64,000 nt of DNA from Mycobacterium ostraviense (GTDB lineage Bacteria > Actinomycetota > Actinomycetes > Mycobacteriales > Mycobacteriaceae), in contig NZ_NKRE01000001.1 in assembly GCF_002705925.1 (NCBI RefSeq), positions 2,100,164-2,164,163 of the forward strand, in the 5' to 3' direction. Shown here one piece after another: positions 30,393-38,813 of the stretch. The position numbers and the translations under genes are program-made. Position 1 is the first letter of the stretch. Each line of letters begins with the position of its first letter. The notes under the pieces were generated by a model, which was not told the origin of the DNA, searched no databases, and worked only from the letters and a program-made list of their open reading frames with translations.

Positions 30393-31529
30393 ATGGTGCT
30401 GCTGGGCGGCGACGTCATGCTCGGCCGTGGTGTCGATCAGATCCTGGCGCACCCCGGCCACCCGGAATTGCGTGAACGGTACCTGCGGGATGCGACGGGG
30501 TATGTCCGCCTGGCCGAGCGGGTGAACGGGCCGATTCCGCGTCCCGTCGATTGGCAGTGGCCGTGGGGTGAGGTGCTGGATGTCCTCGACGACGTCGGCA
30601 CCGACGTCCGCGTGGTCAACCTGGAGACGACGATCACCACCGGCAGCGAATTCGCAGACCACAAGCCGGTGTGTTACCGGATGCATCCGGACAACGTGGC
30701 GGCGCTGACGGCGTTGCGACCGGACGCGTGCGCGCTGGCCAACAACCACATTCTCGACTTCGGCTACCAGGGGCTGACCGACACCGTCGCGGCCCTCGCC
30801 GCGGCCGGCATCGGGGGCGCCGGGGCGGGCCCCGACCTGCCGACCGCCCGCCGCCCGGCGGTGGTCACGGTCGGCGACCGGCACCGGGTGATCATCGGCT
30901 CGGTCGCCACCACATCCAGCGGAGTCCCCGAATCCTGGGCCGCGCAACACAACCGGCCCGGTGTCTGGCTGGTTCGTGATCCGTCGCAACGCGAGGCCGC
31001 CGACGACGTCGCGGCACAGGTGCTGGCCGGCAAAGGCGAGGGCAAAGGCGATGGTGTCACCGTCGTCTCGGTGCACTGGGGATCCAATTGGGGCTACGAG
31101 GTAGCACCGGCTGAAATCGCGTTCGCACACCGACTGATCGACGCCGGCGTCGACATCGTGCACGGTCACTCCTCGCATCATCCCCGGCCGATCGAGATCT
31201 ACCGCGGCAAACCGGTCATGTACGGGTGCGGTGACGTCATCGACGACTACGAGGGCATCGGCGGGCACGAGGCGTTCCGTGCCGAGCTCAGACTGCTGTA
31301 TCTGGCGGCCACCGATCCTGGGACGGGAAAACTGTTCTCGCTGAAGATGCTTCCGCTGCGGGTCAAGCGGATGCGCCTGCACCGCGCCTCCTCGGCCGAC
31401 ACCGAATGGTTACGCCGCACCATCGAGCACGTCAGCCGCCGGTTCGGGATTCGGGTCACGGCCGGGCCCGACGGTCTGCTCGAGGTGTCCTCACCCGACA
31501 CCCATTCCGCGCTGGCGATGCGGGGCTGA
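30393..31529 (+). CDS. CapA-family poly-gamma-glutamate/capsule protein (Rv0574c type)
   Basis: This 378-residue protein of the CapA/PGA_cap family (PF09587) is a metallophosphatase-like fold. Motifs are LLGGDVMLGRG at the N-terminus, VRVVNLETTIT, CALANNHILDFG and VSVHWGSNWGYE, then the HGHSSHHPRP metal-site-like segment. No signal peptide is visible, so it is probably cytosolic or peripheral. M. tuberculosis Rv0574c has the same length and is hypoxia-induced as part of the DosR regulon. I used ATG 30393; several GTG codons upstream are also open. The true substrate is not known. Confidence 0.85.
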   Translation: MVLLGGDVMLGRGVDQILAHPGHPELRERYLRDATGYVRLAERVNGPIPRPVDWQWPWGEVLDVLDDVGTDVRVVNLETTITTGSEFADHKPVCYRMHPDNVAALTALRPDACALANNHILDFGYQGLTDTVAALAAAGIGGAGAGPDLPTARRPAVVTVGDRHRVIIGSVATTSSGVPESWAAQHNRPGVWLVRDPSQREAADDVAAQVLAGKGEGKGDGVTVVSVHWGSNWGYEVAPAEIAFAHRLIDAGVDIVHGHSSHHPRPIEIYRGKPVMYGCGDVIDDYEGIGGHEAFRAELRLLYLAATDPGTGKLFSLKMLPLRVKRMRLHRASSADTEWLRRTIEHVSRRFGIRVTAGPDGLLEVSSPDTHSALAMRG

Positions 31530-31603
31530 GGCCGCACCACTGCCGAGGCGTCAGCACCCGCCGGATAGGGTCGTCGGCGTCATTGACCAAACCAGGAGTT
31601 GCC

Positions 31604-32719
31604 ATGCGAGTCGGCGTCCCGACCGAGACCAAGAACAACGAGTTCCGCGTCGCGATCACCCCAGCCGGCGTCAGGGAACTGACCCGTCGGGGCCATCAGG
31701 TCACCATCCAGGCCGGCGCCGGTGAGGGATCGTCGATTCCCGACGCGGACTATGTCGCTGCCGGCGCTGGGATCGCCGACGCCGCCGAACAAGTATGGGC
31801 CGAAGCAGAGCTACTGCTGAAGGTCAAGGAGCCCATCGAGATCGAGTACGGGCTGCTGCGTCGCGGGCAGATCCTGTTCACCTACCTGCACCTTGCCGCG
31901 TCGTTGCCGTGCACCGAAGCGCTGCTGCGTTCGGAGGTGACGTCGATCGCCTACGAGACGGTTCAGACCGTCGCGGGCGAGCTGCCGTTATTGGCCCCGA
32001 TGAGTGAGGTCGCCGGTCGGCTGGCCGCCCAGGTAGGGGCCTACCATCTGATGAAGCCGGCCGGCGGACGCGGCATCGTGATGGGTGGGGTGCCCGGTAC
32101 CGGGCCGGCGGATGTCGTCGTGATCGGCGCCGGCACCGTGGGCTACAACGCGGCGCGAGTGGCCGCCGGGATGGGCGCACACGTCACGGTTCTCGACGTG
32201 AATATCGAACGGCTGCGCCGGCTCGACGCCGAGTTCGGCGGCCGGATCCGCACCCGGTATTCCACCGGCCTGGAACTCGAGGGCGCGGTCAAGCGGGCCG
32301 ACCTGGTGATCGGCGCGGTCTTGGTGCCCGGGCACAAGGCACCCAGACTGGTGTCGAATTCGCTTGTGGCGCAGATGAAACCGGGAGCAGTGCTGCTCGA
32401 TGTCTCGATCGACCAGGGCGGTTGCTTCGAGGACTCCCGGCCTACCACCCACGACGAGCCCACGTTTCGCGTGCACGACACGGTGTTCTACTGCGTGGCC
32501 AACATGCCCGGCGCGGTGCCGCGGACATCCACGTTCGCGCTGACCAACGCGACGATGCCCTATGTGCTCGAGCTGGCGGACCAGGGCTGGCAGGCCGCAT
32601 GCCGGTCCGACGCCGCGCTGGCTAACGGCCTGTCCACCCACGAGGGTTTGCTGCTCAGCGACGAGGTGGGCGCCGACCTGGGGTTGCCGTTCACCGATCC
32701 GGTGCAGCTGTTGAGCTGA
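31604..32719 (+). CDS. ald: Alanine dehydrogenase
   Basis: This NAD-dependent L-alanine dehydrogenase interconverts alanine with pyruvate and ammonia. In mycobacteria it supports NAD regeneration under low oxygen and alanine use as a nitrogen source. At 371 residues it has the same length as Rv2780. Substrate residues Lys75 (LLLKVKEP) and His96 (FTYLHLAAS) are present, as are the Rossmann motif [16 protein letters not shown] and the catalytic-Asp segment [15 protein letters not shown] lies 7 bp before ATG. The aldR regulator that sits beside ald in M. tuberculosis is not here. Instead, ald lies between capA-like and pncB2 genes within the dormancy cluster. A hairpin overlaps its stop codon. 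Confidence 0.96.
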   Translation: MRVGVPTETKNNEFRVAITPAGVRELTRRGHQVTIQAGAGEGSSIPDADYVAAGAGIADAAEQVWAEAELLLKVKEPIEIEYGLLRRGQILFTYLHLAASLPCTEALLRSEVTSIAYETVQTVAGELPLLAPMSEVAGRLAAQVGAYHLMKPAGGRGIVMGGVPGTGPADVVVIGAGTVGYNAARVAAGMGAHVTVLDVNIERLRRLDAEFGGRIRTRYSTGLELEGAVKRADLVIGAVLVPGHKAPRLVSNSLVAQMKPGAVLLDVSIDQGGCFEDSRPTTHDEPTFRVHDTVFYCVANMPGAVPRTSTFALTNATMPYVLELADQGWQAACRSDAALANGLSTHEGLLLSDEVGADLGLPFTDPVQLLS

Positions 32720-32742
32720 CCGGCCGGGGGATTCGGCCGGTC
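32718..32742 (+). terminator. Hairpin overlapping the ald stop codon
   Basis: GACCGGCC at 32718-32725 can pair perfectly with GGCCGGTC at 32735-32742 around a 9-nt loop. The stem begins inside the TGA of ald. There is no T-tract, which is usual for mycobacterial intrinsic terminators. Confidence 0.55.
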
Positions 32743-32851
32743 GGGCTGCCGCCGGGTGCCCTTGGGCCCCACGTTGATGGGCCTTATGACTCTGCCCACA
32801 CCACGACACAACTGGTCACTATCGAGAGCATCACCAATAAGGGAGTCCACG

Positions 32852-33166
32852 GTGGAACTACGACAGACCGACCACGCGCGCGGTGCTCGCCGCGGTGGTC
32901 AGCGAAGGCTCGGCGCCGCCGAGGGGGTGTTGGTCGCTCTGCGTCATTGCAGCCTCGATGAGGCCTTCACCGACATCGTGCAAACGGCCAAGCAGCACAA
33001 CGTAGCCCCGATGGAATTGGCCCACGCGCTCGTCGCGATCGCCGAGAACGACGTGACCTATGACGTTGACGACGCGGTGGTCGCCGCCGTGAGCCGCGCC
33101 TGGGGCGACCTGTTGGCCAGGCCCGGCCACGATAGGTCCGGCGGACGCGCGCCGCAATCACACTAG
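32852..33166 (+). CDS. Small ANTAR-like protein
   Basis: This is a predicted 104-residue protein. GTG at 32852 follows GGGAG. Residues from AEGVLVALRHCSLDEAFTDI to VQTAKQHNVAPMELAHALV resemble an ANTAR RNA-binding domain, which usually forms a three-helix bundle that acts as an antiterminator. The segment after it is acidic and variable. No receiver or GAF domain is attached, so any signal input would come from elsewhere. It lies between ald and pncB2, about 115 bp before pncB2. The family call rests on motif resemblance only. Confidence 0.6.
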   Translation: MELRQTDHARGARRGGQRRLGAAEGVLVALRHCSLDEAFTDIVQTAKQHNVAPMELAHALVAIAENDVTYDVDDAVVAAVSRAWGDLLARPGHDRSGGRAPQSH

Positions 33167-33198
33167 CCGATGCCGGCGGCGCCATTGGCCTGCGAAAT

Positions 33199-33215
33199 TC
33201 ATTGGACACCAATGA
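33199..33215. promoter_or_regulatory. Short palindrome upstream of pncB2
   Basis: The arms TCATTGG and CCAATGA are separated by ACA, a perfect 7-3-7 inverted repeat centred about 75 bp before the pncB2 start. It could be an operator. No regulator is identified. Confidence 0.4.
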
Positions 33216-33281
33216 TGTTCGAGGTTCTGATCCACAGGCGTGGACGTTGCGAGTCGAGGGGCAAGGGGTAACCGGACAGCC

Positions 33282-34646
33282 ATGGCGATCCGTCAGGATA
33301 TCGGGGCGCTGTTCACCGACCTGTATCAGGTGGCGATGGCGCAGGCCTACTGGACCCAAGCAATGTCGGGCACAGCGGTTTTCGAGACGTTCTTCCGCAA
33401 GCTCCCGCCGAGCCGGTCGTATATCGTGGCCGCCGGCCTAGCCGACGTAATCGACTTCCTCGAATCGTTTCGGTTCGACGGGCAGGACCTGGACTACCTG
33501 CGCGGCCTGGGCCAGTTCTCCGACGAGTTCCTGGGGTGGCTCGCCGGCCTGCGCTTCACCGGAGAGGTCTGGGCGGTGCCGGAAGGAACCGTGGTCTTTC
33601 CCAACGAGCCGATTGTCGCGGTGATCGCGCCGATCATCGAAGCGCAGCTCGTCGAAACCTTTGTGCTGAACCAGATTCACCTGCAAAGTGTGCTCGCGAG
33701 CAAGGCCGCCCGGGTGGTCGGCGCCGCGCGCGGACGGCCGGTGGTGGACTTCGGCGCCCGGCGCGCTCACGGTGCCGATGCGGCCCTGAAGGTCGCGCGC
33801 ACCAGCTACCTTGCCGGTGCGGCGGGCACGTCGAATCTGCTGGCGGCCCGCCACTACGGGATTCCCGCGTTCGGCACCATGGCCCACAGCTATGTGCAGG
33901 CCTTCGACAACGAGATCGACGCCTTCGACACCTTCGCCCGGCTCTACCCCGGCACCACGCTGCTCGTCGACACCTACGACACGCTCCGCGGCGTCGATCG
34001 CGTCATCGAGCTGGCGCGACGACTCGGCGATCGCTTCGACGTGCGGGCGGTCCGGTTGGATTCGGGCGACCTCGGCGCACTGTCGACGGCGGCGCGCGCA
34101 CGGCTGGACGCCGCGGGTCTCAACCGGGTCGAGATCTTCGCCTCGTCGGGCCTCGACGAGCACCGCATCGCCGCGCTGGTGGCTGCAGGCTGCCCGATCG
34201 ACGGCTTCGGCGTGGGCACCAAGTTGGTCGTCGCCGCCGATGCGCCTGCCCTCGACATGGCCTACAAGCTGGTGGAATACAACGGCATCGGCCGCACGAA
34301 GTTCTCCAGCGGCAAGGTGATCTACCCGGGACGCAAACAGGTGTTCCGCCGCCTCGAGAACGGCAGGTTCCGCGGGGACACGCTCGGCCGGCACGACGAA
34401 AAGCCGCCCGGTAAGCCGTTATTGGTGCCCATGATGATCGATGGTCGGCGGATCTCGCAGCAGGTACCCACACTCGAGGCCGCACGCGACTGGGCACGCC
34501 GGCAGGTCGGCGCGCTGCCGCCGGAGCTTCGTTCCCTCGAGGACACCGGCTACTCGTATCCGGTCGCCGTCAGCGACGCGGTGGTAAGCGAACTCGAGCG
34601 GATCCGGCAGGGCGATACGGCGAAGCAAGGCCCGCAGCTCCGGTGA
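33282..34646 (+). CDS. pncB2: Nicotinate phosphoribosyltransferase PncB2
   Basis: This enzyme of NAD salvage converts nicotinate and PRPP to nicotinate mononucleotide with ATP hydrolysis. The protein has 454 residues, close to Rv0573c (463). Typical features are FTDLYQVAMAQAYW near the N-terminus, VVDFGARRAHG (160s), the phosphorylatable His202 in GTMAHSYVQAF, and the phosphate-binding VDTYDTL, VRLDSGDL and GVGTKLV blocks. ATG 33282 was chosen over the open GTG 14 codons earlier as it gives the family N-terminus. PncB2 is the DosR-induced paralogue in M. tuberculosis, which suits the surrounding dormancy genes. Confidence 0.95.
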   Translation: MAIRQDIGALFTDLYQVAMAQAYWTQAMSGTAVFETFFRKLPPSRSYIVAAGLADVIDFLESFRFDGQDLDYLRGLGQFSDEFLGWLAGLRFTGEVWAVPEGTVVFPNEPIVAVIAPIIEAQLVETFVLNQIHLQSVLASKAARVVGAARGRPVVDFGARRAHGADAALKVARTSYLAGAAGTSNLLAARHYGIPAFGTMAHSYVQAFDNEIDAFDTFARLYPGTTLLVDTYDTLRGVDRVIELARRLGDRFDVRAVRLDSGDLGALSTAARARLDAAGLNRVEIFASSGLDEHRIAALVAAGCPIDGFGVGTKLVVAADAPALDMAYKLVEYNGIGRTKFSSGKVIYPGRKQVFRRLENGRFRGDTLGRHDEKPPGKPLLVPMMIDGRRISQQVPTLEAARDWARRQVGALPPELRSLEDTGYSYPVAVSDAVVSELERIRQGDTAKQGPQLR

Positions 34647-34704
34647 TCGCGACCGGCGTGGGTGGCGGCAGCGCGACATCGAAGAGCTCGCCAGCTTACG
34701 GGCG

Positions 34705-36426
34705 TCAGCGACGTCCTTTTGCCAGGAATCCGCGGAGCCGGTCCAGTGGCCAGGTATTGATCACCTCGTCGGCCGCTGCCCAGCCGCGCTGCGCCACGGC
34801 GATCCCGTAGCGGAGGTAGTCCAAATGCGGCACGGCGTGGGCGTCGGTGTCGATAGCGAAGACCACGCCATGTTCACGCGCGCGGCGCACCAGCTCGTCG
34901 CTGAGGTCGAGCCGGTCGGGAAAGGCGTTGATTTCCAGCGCGGTCTGGGTGCGCGCGGCAGCTGCAAACACCGCATCGACGTCAACATCGATGGGCGGAC
35001 GCCGGCCCAGCAGCCGGGTGGTCGGATGGCCGATGATGTTGACATAGGGGTGCTCGATCGCGGTGAGCAGGCGCCGGGTCATCTGGTCGCGAGTCTGGTC
35101 GAAATCGGAGTGCACCGAAGCGACGAGAACGTCGAAGCCGGCCAGGAACTCGTCATCCCAGTCCAGCGAGCCGTCGGCGGCGATGTTGAGTTCGGAGCCG
35201 TGCAACACCGCGATTCGGTGGCGGCGAGCCGACCCCGCCAGCTCGCGTCGCTGTTGCAGCACCTTGTCCCGGGTCATCCGCTGCATCGCCAGCAGCGGGG
35301 CGTGATCGGTGATGGCGCAGTACCGATATCCGTGGCGCGACGCGGCGGCGACCATGTCATCCAGGGCGGCCAGCCCGTCGGTGAGGTTGGTATGCACATG
35401 CAGGTCGCCGGCGATGTCGTCCAGCTGAACCAGGACGGGCAGATGGCCGTCCAGCGCAGCTTCGATTTCCCCGCGGTCTTCGCGCAAAACCGGTGGGATC
35501 CATGGCAACCCGAGTTCGGTGTAAATCTCGGCTTCGTCGGTCGATGCCAATAATTCGTCGTCCTCGACGCGGAACAGCCCGTACTCGGACAGTTTCAGCC
35601 CGGCCCGCACCGCCAGTTCACGGACACGGATGTTGTGAGCTTTCGACCCGGTGAAGTACTGCAGCGCCGCACCCCAGACCTTGGCGGGCACTACCCGCAG
35701 GTCCACCTGCACACCCTTGGTGGTCACCACCGACGATTTGGTGGGGCCGTGGGCCAACACGTGATCCACCAACGGCATGCTGCAGAAGTGGTCCATGACC
35801 GTCTTCGGGTCCTCGTCTGCGGCCACCAACAAGTCGATGTCGCCGACGGTGTCGCGCATTCGCCGCAGTGATCCGGCGTAGTCGACTCGGCTCACCTGCG
35901 GCAACGCGGCCAGCTGCGCGACCAGATCCTCGGCGATATCGAGAGCGATCGCCAGCGGCATGCGTCCGCCGACTTCCTGCATCCGCTGGATCGCATGAGC
36001 CAGGTTGCGTTCGCTGGTCTCGCCCCAACCTTTGAGGTCGCGCAGCCGTTCGTCGTGCAATGCGGCCAACAGCTCCGGCATCGACGAAATGCCCAGCTCC
36101 ACATAGACCTGGTGGGCCCGCTTGGGTCCAAGTCCGGGAATCCCCAGCAAAGCACGCAGACCCGCCGGCAGCGCAGCGTGCAGCTCATCCAGAGCCGTGA
36201 TGCGGCCGGTTTCGCGGAACTCGAGCAGCTTGTCGGCGGTGTGCGCACCGACCGCCGGGATCGCCATCAAACCCTTCCGGTCGAGCGTATCCAAATCGAG
36301 CGGGTAACCGGCGACCGATCGAGCCGCTTTCTCGTACGCACGCACTCGATATGGATCACCACCGGAGATGGCAATCAAATCCGCCAACTCTTGCAGCGCT
36401 TCGGCCGCAATGTCATTCGAACGCAT
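34705..36426 (-). CDS. polX: DNA polymerase X with PHP phosphoesterase domain
   Basis: This 573-residue repair polymerase has an N-terminal 8-kDa-like helical domain with HhH motifs ([33 protein letters not shown]). The polymerase X palm domain follows, with metal-binding aspartates in [18 protein letters not shown] and [10 protein letters not shown]-terminal PHP domain with [31 protein letters not shown] and DTDAH provides 3'-5' exonuclease or AP-endonuclease activity in relatives. It probably acts in base-excision or gap repair. ATG 36426 precedes the conserved [16 protein letters not shown]; an open frame extends 63 bp further. It is divergent from hrp1 across a 350-bp region with DosR-like boxes. 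Confidence 0.92.
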   Translation of the reverse strand: MRSNDIAAEALQELADLIAISGGDPYRVRAYEKAARSVAGYPLDLDTLDRKGLMAIPAVGAHTADKLLEFRETGRITALDELHAALPAGLRALLGIPGLGPKRAHQVYVELGISSMPELLAALHDERLRDLKGWGETSERNLAHAIQRMQEVGGRMPLAIALDIAEDLVAQLAALPQVSRVDYAGSLRRMRDTVGDIDLLVAADEDPKTVMDHFCSMPLVDHVLAHGPTKSSVVTTKGVQVDLRVVPAKVWGAALQYFTGSKAHNIRVRELAVRAGLKLSEYGLFRVEDDELLASTDEAEIYTELGLPWIPPVLREDRGEIEAALDGHLPVLVQLDDIAGDLHVHTNLTDGLAALDDMVAAASRHGYRYCAITDHAPLLAMQRMTRDKVLQQRRELAGSARRHRIAVLHGSELNIAADGSLDWDDEFLAGFDVLVASVHSDFDQTRDQMTRRLLTAIEHPYVNIIGHPTTRLLGRRPPIDVDVDAVFAAAARTQTALEINAFPDRLDLSDELVRRAREHGVVFAIDTDAHAVPHLDYLRYGIAVAQRGWAAADEVINTWPLDRLRGFLAKGRR

Positions 36427-36520
36427 CCGCGGTCCCCGCCTCACATACCTCCTCGAGGAGGCCAACCAGATACAGAATCGACTCCCCATGCCCGCTCGTC
36501 AGCGGGCGAAAGGCCCCGTT

Positions 36521-36692
36521 TTCGGGACTTCCGGCCACAGATCTATGGGACCTCCGACCCCGGGTCCCGGCCAGGCGCCAATAGCGTCAGACTTACCCAT
36601 CGGCGCGGCCCGCACAACCGACGCCCCACAACCGACGCCCCAGTCTGAACCGTTCCGGGCCCAACGTCGTCGCTGCGAAGGCCCAATGGCCC
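36521..36692. promoter_or_regulatory. Candidate DosR boxes between polX and hrp1
   Basis: Two boxes in the same orientation, GGGACTTCCGGCCA (36524-36537) and GGGACCTCCGACCC (36548-36561), each match about 10 of 14 positions of the DosR core GGGACTWWAGTCCC and lie 24 bp apart, as tandem DosR sites often do. A weaker inverted box, GGGCCATTGGGCCT read on the minus strand, is at 36679-36692, nearer hrp1. The 350-bp region otherwise holds no gene. Confidence 0.6.
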
Positions 36693-36776
36693 TAGAACAG
36701 TGCGATCGCCATCCCTAGATTTCGGACTGCCGCAACGTCGAAAACCTGGTGTTACCGAAGTCACAGGAGGAATACC

Positions 36777-37211
36777 ATGAGCACCGCCAAAGACATCATG
36801 CACACCGGAGCCACCTGTGTCGGCGAACACGAGACCCTCGCCGCTGCCGCCCGGCACATGCGTGATCTGGGTGTGGGCGCCCTGCCGATCTGCGGGGACG
36901 ACGACCGCCTGCACGGGATGATCACCGACCGTGACATTGTCGTCAAATGCGTTGCCGCCGGTCATGATCCGAACACGATGACCGCCGGCGAACTGGCCCA
37001 GGGCAGCACCTATCACGTCGAAGCCGACGCCAGCATCGAAGCAATGCTCAACGTGATGGAAGAGCATCAGGTACGACGGCTGCCGGTCATCGAGGATTAC
37101 CGGTTGGTGGGCATCGTCTGCGAAGCCGACATCGCCCGGCATTTACCGGAACACGCCATCGCCCAATTCGTTAAGGCGATCTGCGCGCAGCAAGCAATCA
37201 CCAGCCGCTGA
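36777..37211 (+). CDS. hrp1: Hypoxic response protein Hrp1, paired CBS domains
   Basis: This 144-residue protein consists of two CBS motifs (about 8-60: AKDIMHTGATCVGEHETLAA and LHGMITDRDIVVKCVAAG; about 72-125: EADASIEAMLNVMEEHQVRRLPVI and LVGIVCEADIARHL). It is the counterpart of Rv2626c (143 residues), a secreted or cell-associated protein strongly induced by hypoxia and nitric oxide through DosR. Its ligand is unresolved. AGGAGG lies 7 bp before ATG. In M. tuberculosis it sits near Rv2629-Rv2631; here archease and RtcB, the Rv2630/Rv2631 counterparts, are in the same island. Confidence 0.95.
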   Translation: MSTAKDIMHTGATCVGEHETLAAAARHMRDLGVGALPICGDDDRLHGMITDRDIVVKCVAAGHDPNTMTAGELAQGSTYHVEADASIEAMLNVMEEHQVRRLPVIEDYRLVGIVCEADIARHLPEHAIAQFVKAICAQQAITSR

Positions 37212-37317
37212 CCCTCGAACCAAGTGGAAAGCAAGCCATGAGTGTTCATCGAAGACGGGAAGTTGCCCGCCCGTGAACCGATGGTGGACACAGTGAAGCC
37301 CGGGAAGTGAGGAGCAT

Positions 37318-37485
37318 ATGGTTGCCCACCCGCAGTGCGCACGATGCAAACAGCCGATTGAAGCCGGATGGCTCTACATCACCGCACATCGCCGCGGCCA
37401 AGCCGCAACGTCCGAGGACAGCGCGGCCCTCATTCATGTGCCCGGCGAATGTCCACGGCCTGGAGAACACGTTCCGCGAAGCTAG
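37318..37485 (+). CDS. 55-residue zinc-ribbon-like protein
   Basis: A short gene with a good ribosome site (GAGGAGCAT before ATG 37318) encodes VAHPQCARCKQPIEAGWLYI near its N-terminus, then a Gly/Ala stretch, and ends PGECPRPGEHVPRS. The CxxC pair at residues 7 and 10 plus a later Cys at 44 and His at 40 and 51 suggest a small zinc finger. It lies in the same direction after hrp1 and before the Rv0572c-like gene, so it may belong to the dormancy set. I know no characterised relative. Codon use and start context support a real gene. Confidence 0.6.
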   Translation: MVAHPQCARCKQPIEAGWLYITAHRRGQAATSEDSAALIHVPGECPRPGEHVPRS

Positions 37486-37581
37486 CCAGTCACCCCGATC
37501 GTCGAACAAGCGCGCCGAAGGGCCCTGAAGCAGTCGCACCCGAACGCTAATGTGTTGTCCGACAGCGCTTCTGGAGGAGTG

Positions 37582-37662
37582 ATGAAACGGCGGCGCCGCC
37601 TCGGCGACATGTCATCATTACAGCAATCGGTGATTCATAGAGAGGGCAACACCAATGGATGA
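37582..37662 (+). CDS. Possible 26-codon leader ORF overlapping the Rv0572c-like start
   Basis: ATG 37582 follows CTGGAGGAGTG, a strong ribosome site. The frame encodes an Arg-rich start (MKRRRRLGDMSSLQQSVI) and ends at TGA 37660-37662. The downstream gene starts at 37655 inside this frame (AATGGATGA). The downstream start has only GAGAGGGCAA as its own ribosome site. Translation of the leader could therefore couple to, or regulate, the next gene. It could also be chance. Confidence 0.4.
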   Translation: MKRRRRLGDMSSLQQSVIHREGNTNG

Positions 37663-38104
37663 GCACGCCACGCAACGACAGAAGCCGCAGAAGAAGGCCA
37701 CCGCCAAGAAGGTCGCGGCCGTGAAGGCCACCGCCAAGGCCGTAAAGCATCCCGCAGCAACAAAGGCCGTCAAGCGCCCCGAAGCTACCAAGGCCGGGCA
37801 GAACTCGGTGGCGAAGACAGCAGTAGAACGCGGTGCGAGGATCCTGGTCCTTACCGATGATCCCCGCAGGAGCGTCGTGATTGTGCCCGGTTGCCACATC
37901 GATTCCATGCGCCAAGAAGGCGACGCGTACTTCTTCGAGGACGGCAATGCGCTGGTTGGGATGATCGTCGAGGGCGGCACTGTTGAGTATCACCGTGCCG
38001 ATCGCACATATGTCGTGCGGCTCACCGACGGAAGACATACGGCTAAGTCAGCTTCCGAAGGTTCACCTGCGCGTGGGTCTACCCCGCTAGCAGATCAGCG
38101 GTGA
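37655..38104 (+). CDS. Rv0572c-like dormancy protein with Lys/Ala-rich N-terminal tail
   Basis: This 149-residue protein has C-terminal residues 59-135 (GARILVLTDDPRRSVVIVPG, DSMRQEGDAYFFEDGNALVG, TVEYHRADRTYVVRLTDGRH) that closely resemble Rv0572c of M. tuberculosis, a DosR-regulon protein of unknown function. Residues 8-55 are a repeated Lys/Ala tract (KKATAKKVAAVKATAKAVKH, then AATKAVKRPEATKAG) like the basic tails of histone-like proteins. A shorter basic N-terminus occurs in Rv0572c. A nucleic-acid-binding role for the tail is inference. It stands before the DUF2267 gene, which is on the other strand. Confidence 0.75.
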   Translation: MDEHATQRQKPQKKATAKKVAAVKATAKAVKHPAATKAVKRPEATKAGQNSVAKTAVERGARILVLTDDPRRSVVIVPGCHIDSMRQEGDAYFFEDGNALVGMIVEGGTVEYHRADRTYVVRLTDGRHTAKSASEGSPARGSTPLADQR

Positions 38105-38147
38105 AATGTTTCGGGTGGACTTCATGCGCAGCTGTAGTTCTGCCCGG

Positions 38148-38579
38148 CTACGCCGGCGGCTGCAGCAGCACCCGGATTTCGCTCGGGAGCTGATCCAGAG
38201 CCTTGGCCACCTGGGCTGGTGGGAGGAAATGCAGTAGGGCGGCGGTAACCGCACCAGCCGCCTTGTCGACGTCCCTGAGGGAGATGTTCGCCTCACGGGC
38301 AAACCGGGCAATGTAGGCCTCAGCGTTGTACTTCACCGGGACGCCGCTGGGATCCCAGCCCGCGTAGAAGACGCCCCTGATCAGGTCCGGCAGTTGGGCC
38401 GCAAAGTGCGCGGCCGCCTCCACTGGAAGCCGATCCCGAAGTGTATGCAGCCATGCCCGCAGCACTCCATAGGCGAACTCGCGATCATCGGTGTCGAATT
38501 CATTGGCCACTTCGTTAACCCACGTATGCGCAACATGCATCGCATGGTCTAGCGCCGAAACCTTCGTATTAGCGGCCAT
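38148..38579 (-). CDS. DUF2267 protein
   Basis: This 143-residue soluble helical protein of the DUF2267 family (PF10025) opens with SALDHAMHVAHTWVNEVANE, continues DDREFAYGVLRAWLHTLRDR and RGVFYAGWDPSGVP, and closes with the VTAALLHFLPPAQVAKALDQLP segment typical of the family. The function of the family is unknown; members are often near stress or dormancy genes. GAGGAGGTAGCC precedes ATG 38579. A DosR-like box lies about 60 bp upstream on the same strand, so hypoxic induction is likely. Divergent from the Rv0571c-like operon. Confidence 0.85.
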   Translation of the reverse strand: MAANTKVSALDHAMHVAHTWVNEVANEFDTDDREFAYGVLRAWLHTLRDRLPVEAAAHFAAQLPDLIRGVFYAGWDPSGVPVKYNAEAYIARFAREANISLRDVDKAAGAVTAALLHFLPPAQVAKALDQLPSEIRVLLQPPA

Positions 38580-38634
38580 GGCTACCTCCTCGTGTCTGCC
38601 TCCAGCACACATCGGCTGCCATTCCACACGCCAG

Positions 38635-38648
38635 AGGCCGAAAGTCAC
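38635..38648 (-). promoter_or_regulatory. Candidate DosR box for the DUF2267 gene
   Basis: Read on the minus strand the site is GTGACTTTCGGCCT, 12 of 14 matches to GGGACTTTCGGCCC. It ends about 56 bp before the DUF2267 start codon, a normal distance for an activator site. Confidence 0.6.
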
Positions 38649-38732
38649 CACTAACGCCGCAAAAAGCCGGTGGGACGACAACATGTCACCGATCTCAGCA
38701 GTCGTTCGTCGCTGCCGGCTGCGCGACGCCGC

Positions 38733-38778
38733 CGGTCCCGAAGGGACCGTGGTCAGTCACCCAAGGGACCTAATTCCA
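38733..38778 (+). promoter_or_regulatory. Palindrome and DosR-like box before the Rv0571c-like operon
   Basis: CGGTCCC-GAA-GGGACCG (38733-38749) is a perfect 7-3-7 inverted repeat. GGGACCTAATTCCA (38765-38778) matches the DosR core at about 10 of 14 positions and ends 35 bp before the ATG at 38814. Either could control the downstream four-gene operon. Confidence 0.5.
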
Positions 38779-38813
38779 TTCCGCTGGGCGTTAGATCGCG
38801 ACACACTCGGCAG

